Shown piece after piece: positions 6,587-9,022 of a DNA stretch of 9,022 nucleotides. The notes beneath the pieces were generated by a model. The model made no database searches, was not told the DNA's origin, and saw nothing but the letters and a program-made list of their open reading frames with translations. The DNA comes from an uncultured Barnesiella sp. (GTDB lineage: Bacteria; Bacteroidota; Bacteroidia; Bacteroidales; Barnesiellaceae_A): positions 1 through 9,022 of the forward strand of contig CAJGDT010000060.1 in assembly GCA_904502265.1 (NCBI GenBank). The letters are read 5' to 3'. The translations under genes were made by a program, and so were the position numbers. Numbering within the stretch: position 1 is the stretch's first letter; every line of letters starts with the position of its first letter.

Positions 6587-6626
6587 AAACCTCACATTGT
6601 CAGTAATGCTGTCGTGTGAGGTTTTT
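6587..6626 (+). terminator. Rho-independent terminator of the rny-gldH operon
   Basis: AAACCTCACA (6587-6596) is the exact reverse complement of TGTGAGGTTT (6615-6624), a 10-bp stem with an 18-base loop, followed by further T to 6626. It lies 33 bases after the gldH stop. Confidence 0.87.
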
Positions 6627-6756
6627 ACATTTATATGTGTAAGAATAGATAAGAAATCTTTTGTGTGAATGATTATACATTTTCGGGTTGCAATAACCTG
6701 ATTTTTTTAATGTTTATACTTGTTGCAATCTGTCGTTTCTTTTTTTAATTATTCTA

Positions 6757-6785
6757 TTGATATTTTTTGTAAAAGGGTAAATTTG
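6757..6785 (+). promoter_or_regulatory. Possible second, upstream promoter for the secreted-protein operon
   Basis: TAAATTTG (6778-6785) is a perfect -7 element, with TTG at 6757-6759 giving an 18-base spacer, slightly short for the consensus. If used, it would yield a leader of about 70 bases. In such A/T-rich DNA a chance match is fairly likely. Confidence 0.35.
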
Positions 6786-6805
6786 TAAAAATATGATAGG
6801 AAATA

Positions 6806-6836
6806 TTGCTTTTTTGTGTTTGTGTGTATATATTTG
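6806..6836 (+). promoter_or_regulatory. Predicted promoter for the secreted-protein operon
   Basis: TTG (6806-6808), a 20-base spacer and TATATTTG (6829-6836) fit the Bacteroidota consensus. Transcription would start near 6842, about 20 bases before the ATG at 6862. Confidence 0.65.
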
Positions 6837-6861
6837 TGATGAATAATTAAAACCAATCAGT

Positions 6862-7353
6862 ATGAGAAAAAAGTATTACCCCATGATTGCTGTTGCTCTG
6901 ATGTTATCGGCAGCTACAGTATCGAATGCTGACAATGCTATCAAAATTCACTCATACGACACTGAAGCACAGCCGGTTGAATACCGTCTATCGGAAATAG
7001 CCCAAATTAAATTTGGTTCAACCAACTTCAGTGTAGTAGAAAGTGTAGATGAAGCCGGTCAAGTATTCTATCTGAAGGATGTGAGTAAAATTACTTTCGG
7101 TGCTTACAGTTCGGTAGAGACAGCCGAGCGAGCTACTGCAGCAGTAGTTACTCCCAATCCCGTGAAAAACAACCTCGTTGTCAAGGGCGGTCAAGAATTG
7201 TACGGAAGTGACATGAACATCTATTCCGTTACAGGTATGCACGTGTTGCGTGTAGCCGCATGGCAAGGCGAGACTGTCGACGTGTCGCAATTGCCCGCAG
7301 GTGTTTATGTTATCAATATCCAATCAGAAACTATTAAATTTGTGAAATTATGA
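6862..7353 (+). CDS. Small secreted protein with T9SS type A sorting domain
   Basis: A 163-residue protein with a Sec signal peptide (residues 1-23, probable cut after SNA23). Residues about 97-163 match the type A C-terminal sorting domain of the type IX secretion system: PNPVKNNLVV at the start (98-107), a central segment with IYSVTGMHVL (120-129), LPAGVYVI (144-151) and a basic-hydrophobic end (KFVKL, 159-163). The protein is therefore predicted to cross the outer membrane through T9SS, where the domain is usually cut off and the cargo anchored to the surface. That leaves a mature part of only about 73 residues, with two related motifs: RLSEIAQIKFG (42-52) and YLKDVSKITFG (70-80). No enzymatic domain was recognised. 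Its stop overlaps the next start by four bases (ATGA), which suggests translational coupling. Confidence 0.85.
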   Translation: MRKKYYPMIAVALMLSAATVSNADNAIKIHSYDTEAQPVEYRLSEIAQIKFGSTNFSVVESVDEAGQVFYLKDVSKITFGAYSSVETAERATAAVVTPNPVKNNLVVKGGQELYGSDMNIYSVTGMHVLRVAAWQGETVDVSQLPAGVYVINIQSETIKFVKL

Positions 7354-8633
7354 AAAAGTTTTTCTTAACCTTATTATCAGCCATATTGTGCCTCAGTGTA
7401 TTTGCACAAGATATCGACCCCAACCGTCTTTTGGTTATCGAAAAGTCGGGTAACTATAAGAGCTATGTAGTTGACAAACTTGACTATATAGAGTTTAGAA
7501 ACGTAGAAGGTGAAGTTGCTGCCGATATTGAAATCTTGGAAGTAACACTCGAGCAAGTTTTGGTGAAAATCACTCGTACACAATCTTGTCAAGCGTTTAA
7601 GCTTGCTTGCTATCCCACAGTGCGCATTGCCAATTCATCGGATGATGCTATTGCTGCTGCAGTAGATGCCGAGTCAACCAACATGTACTGGCAAGACTTC
7701 GAGTCAGCTGGTATGTCAGGTGCTAACTTGGAGCCCAAGACCGACTATACAATCGTAACTGTAGGTTTCGACTCATTTGGTACAGTGTGTGACGTACGTA
7801 AGGCCGAGTTTACTACTCCCGCTATTCCTCTCGTAGGCGATCCTCAAGTAGCTGTTGAGTTGGTAGATGTTCAAAAGTATGAGTTTACACTCAAGTTCAC
7901 ACCCAATGCCGACGTATCGAAATATGCTTATGTAGCCGGTGCAGTAGGTGAATTGGAAGCACAATATGCACAATTTGCTCCTATGTTTGGTTTTGGCAAC
8001 ATGGGCGAAATGATCGCTATGTGGGGTGTTCCCTGCGAGGGCGAGACTGAATTTACATGGACAAGCATGCAACCCGGTACTGATTATGAGGTATTTATCC
8101 AAGCGTACGACGCAGCCGGTACAATGGCCGACTATCAAGTATACACACTCACTACCGAGTCATTGGGTGGCGAGGGTGAAGCCAATGTAACTATCACAGT
8201 GGGTAAATATGAGTTGGCTGACTGGTGGGGTGAGATGCTTCCCAGCCAATTCATGACATTTACTCCCAACGACCAATCAGCAGCTTATCGTTTCGCAGTA
8301 TACACAGCTGAGCAATACGATCCCGAAGCTGAGGCTATCAAGGCTGACCTCTGCACTGAACCTCCCATGCCTATGGCCAACTGGTTCTTCTATGAGGAAG
8401 TTTCAACCGACTACCAAATCGATCCCAATACTGAGTGTGTAGCTATCGCAGCTGCTAAGAATATCAAGGGCGAGTGGGGTCCCGTTACTGAAGTTCGCTT
8501 CACAACTCCCGCACAGGCTAACGAACCCGCTGCAGCTCCTTCTAAGGTTATCAAGAAACGCACTCCCAAGACCAACTTCCAACGCGGTGTAGTTCCTGCT
8601 GCAAAACAAAAACTCACTCTTACTGCTTTGTAA
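7350..8633 (+). CDS. Secreted protein with fibronectin type III-like repeats, function unknown
   Basis: A 427-residue protein with a clear signal peptide (1-19, cut VFA-QD). Near the N-terminus, KSYVVDKLDYIEFR (37-50) resembles the motif seen twice in the preceding gene. Three segments share the pattern of the end of an FnIII-like domain, a Thr-Asp-Tyr-like turn, a beta-strand, then Thr-Thr-Pro: LEPKTDYTIVTVGFDSFG to FTTP (127-157); MQPGTDYEVFIQAYDAAG to LTTE (240-270); DPNTECVAIAAAKNIKGEWG to FTTP (358-387). The C-terminus (about 395-427) is Ala/Pro-rich then basic (KKRTPKTNFQRG) and has no recognisable T9SS sorting domain. It is coupled to the small T9SS cargo by the ATGA overlap. An adhesin-like or surface-assembly role is conceivable, but no family was identified. 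Confidence 0.85.
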   Translation: MKKFFLTLLSAILCLSVFAQDIDPNRLLVIEKSGNYKSYVVDKLDYIEFRNVEGEVAADIEILEVTLEQVLVKITRTQSCQAFKLACYPTVRIANSSDDAIAAAVDAESTNMYWQDFESAGMSGANLEPKTDYTIVTVGFDSFGTVCDVRKAEFTTPAIPLVGDPQVAVELVDVQKYEFTLKFTPNADVSKYAYVAGAVGELEAQYAQFAPMFGFGNMGEMIAMWGVPCEGETEFTWTSMQPGTDYEVFIQAYDAAGTMADYQVYTLTTESLGGEGEANVTITVGKYELADWWGEMLPSQFMTFTPNDQSAAYRFAVYTAEQYDPEAEAIKADLCTEPPMPMANWFFYEEVSTDYQIDPNTECVAIAAAKNIKGEWGPVTEVRFTTPAQANEPAAAPSKVIKKRTPKTNFQRGVVPAAKQKLTLTAL

Positions 8634-8659
8634 TAAGATTGTGAAAGAGTAAATAATAT

Positions 8660-8691
8660 AAGGGTGGTCGAGATTCTCGACCACCCTTTTT
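8660..8691 (+). terminator. Rho-independent terminator, possibly bidirectional
   Basis: AAGGGTGGTCGAG (8660-8672) is the exact reverse complement of CTCGACCACCCTT (8676-8688), a 13-bp stem with loop ATT, followed on the + strand by T to 8691. It lies 27 bases after the stop of the upstream gene. On the - strand the stem is followed by a mixed A/T stretch, so it may also stop the MBOAT transcript coming from the right, which ends 28 bases away. Confidence 0.9.
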
Positions 8692-8718
8692 ATGCAATAA
8701 ATGATAGGAATAATCTTA

Positions 8719-9022
8719 TCAGAACTGTAAGTAGATAAAGGGCACTACCTGGCTAGAGCGTACTTGCAGTACTATGAATATGAAGAGTGCAAAGATAAGC
8801 GCTTTGGCTATCAGGGGTGTCTTTTCGATGCCGTGCTGTATGGCGAGCGACCACTTGTGTGGGGTGTAGTGCAACAGGTATCCTACCACTACCGCTAAGG
8901 TGACGTAGGGATAACCTGTGACAAACTGCATAAATACCTCGGGGTGGAACTGAGTGAATATCTGCGTAGCCATTTCGCCTACTACACTGAGGGAGTCGGC
9001 ACGGAAGAATACCCAACCTATA
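8719..9022 (-). CDS. MBOAT-family membrane O-acyltransferase, C-terminal part
   Basis: An open frame runs from the right window edge (first full codon 9021-9019) to a TGA at 8721-8719, giving 100 residues of the C-terminus. It begins IGWVFFRADSLSVV; the WVFFRA motif is typical of the end of AlgI/DltB-like MBOAT proteins. Two hydrophobic segments follow (about 38-54 and 72-88 of the fragment, VTLAVVVGYLLHYTP and AKALIFALFIFIVLQV), ending VVPFIYLQF, which resembles the usual C-terminal end of this group. Such enzymes move acyl (often acetyl) groups across the inner membrane onto polysaccharides or wall polymers, often with an SGNH-family partner. The catalytic His region lies upstream, outside the window. 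A start codon at 8973 is internal, not the real start. Confidence 0.87.
   Translation of the reverse strand, partial: IGWVFFRADSLSVVGEMATQIFTQFHPEVFMQFVTGYPYVTLAVVVGYLLHYTPHKWSLAIQHGIEKTPLIAKALIFALFIFIVLQVRSSQVVPFIYLQF

Larger units (their letters stand above)
6554..6861. other. 308-base A/T-rich non-coding gap
   Basis: This gap holds the gldH terminator (6587-6626), a small hairpin GGTT-GCAAT-AACC (6686-6698) followed by seven T (6702-6708), two copies of GTTGCAAT (6687-6694 and 6722-6729, 35 bases apart), and two candidate promoters near the right end. No credible open reading frame or known RNA family was seen. The composition is far more A/T-rich than in the flanking genes. Confidence 0.7.

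Noticed and set aside
6676..6683. TACATTTT as a -7 element
   Set aside because: The last base departs from TAnnTTTG and no TTTG/TTG box lies at the right distance upstream.
8753..9016. Alternative - strand frame at the right edge
   Set aside because: The overlapping frame ending at 8719 reads as a clear MBOAT C-terminus (WVFFRA, FIYLQF); this one does not.
1..9022. CRISPR array, insertion sequence, integrase or phage genes
   Set aside because: No regularly spaced repeats, no terminal inverted repeats flanking a transposase, and all sizeable genes are accounted for by housekeeping or secreted proteins.

Overview
The window looks like a chromosomal stretch of a Bacteroidales bacterium (phylum Bacteroidota). 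Three things point there. Promoters match the Bacteroidota form (a TTTG/TTG box, about 20 bases, then TAnnTTTG). Start codons are preceded by A/T-rich sequence without a Shine-Dalgarno motif. The gene content includes a GldH-family lipoprotein and a type IX secretion (T9SS) sorting domain. The genus cannot be named from this sequence.

Layout: positions 1-92 are the 3' part of a 5S rRNA, the end of an rRNA operon that continues to the left, closed by a strong terminator (97-136). After about 220 non-coding bases comes a single-gene unit with its own promoter and terminator: a lipoprotein type I pullulanase (359-2365) that degrades alpha-1,6 branches of glycogen, starch or pullulan. A second promoter (2444-2476) starts in the tail of that terminator and drives a small coiled-coil protein (2496-2810) and zapA (2815-3123), a cell-division pair. 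A structured gap with terminator-like hairpins follows. Next is a compact run of RNase Y (rny, 3240-4781), a RicT/PSP1-family protein with six conserved cysteines and a long basic, asparagine-rich tail (4810-6105), and a GldH-family lipoprotein (6059-6553) that starts inside the preceding gene. A terminator at 6587-6626 closes this run.

An A/T-rich 308-base gap with one good and one weaker promoter leads to a two-gene secreted-protein operon with a 4-base ATGA overlap: a 163-residue protein that is largely a T9SS type A sorting domain (6862-7353), and a 427-residue secreted protein with FnIII-like repeats (7350-8633). Both carry a similar short motif near the N-terminus. A strong hairpin (8660-8691) ends this operon, and the C-terminal 100 residues of an MBOAT-family membrane acyltransferase approach it on the opposite strand from the right edge.

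The most interesting points are: RNase Y next to a RicT-like protein, which in Bacillus subtilis belongs to the complex that directs RNase Y; a perfect 15-bp inverted repeat straddling the ricT-like stop codon inside the start of gldH; a possible ZapA partner; and the uncharacterised T9SS cargo pair. No CRISPR array, insertion sequence, phage gene or tRNA was seen.
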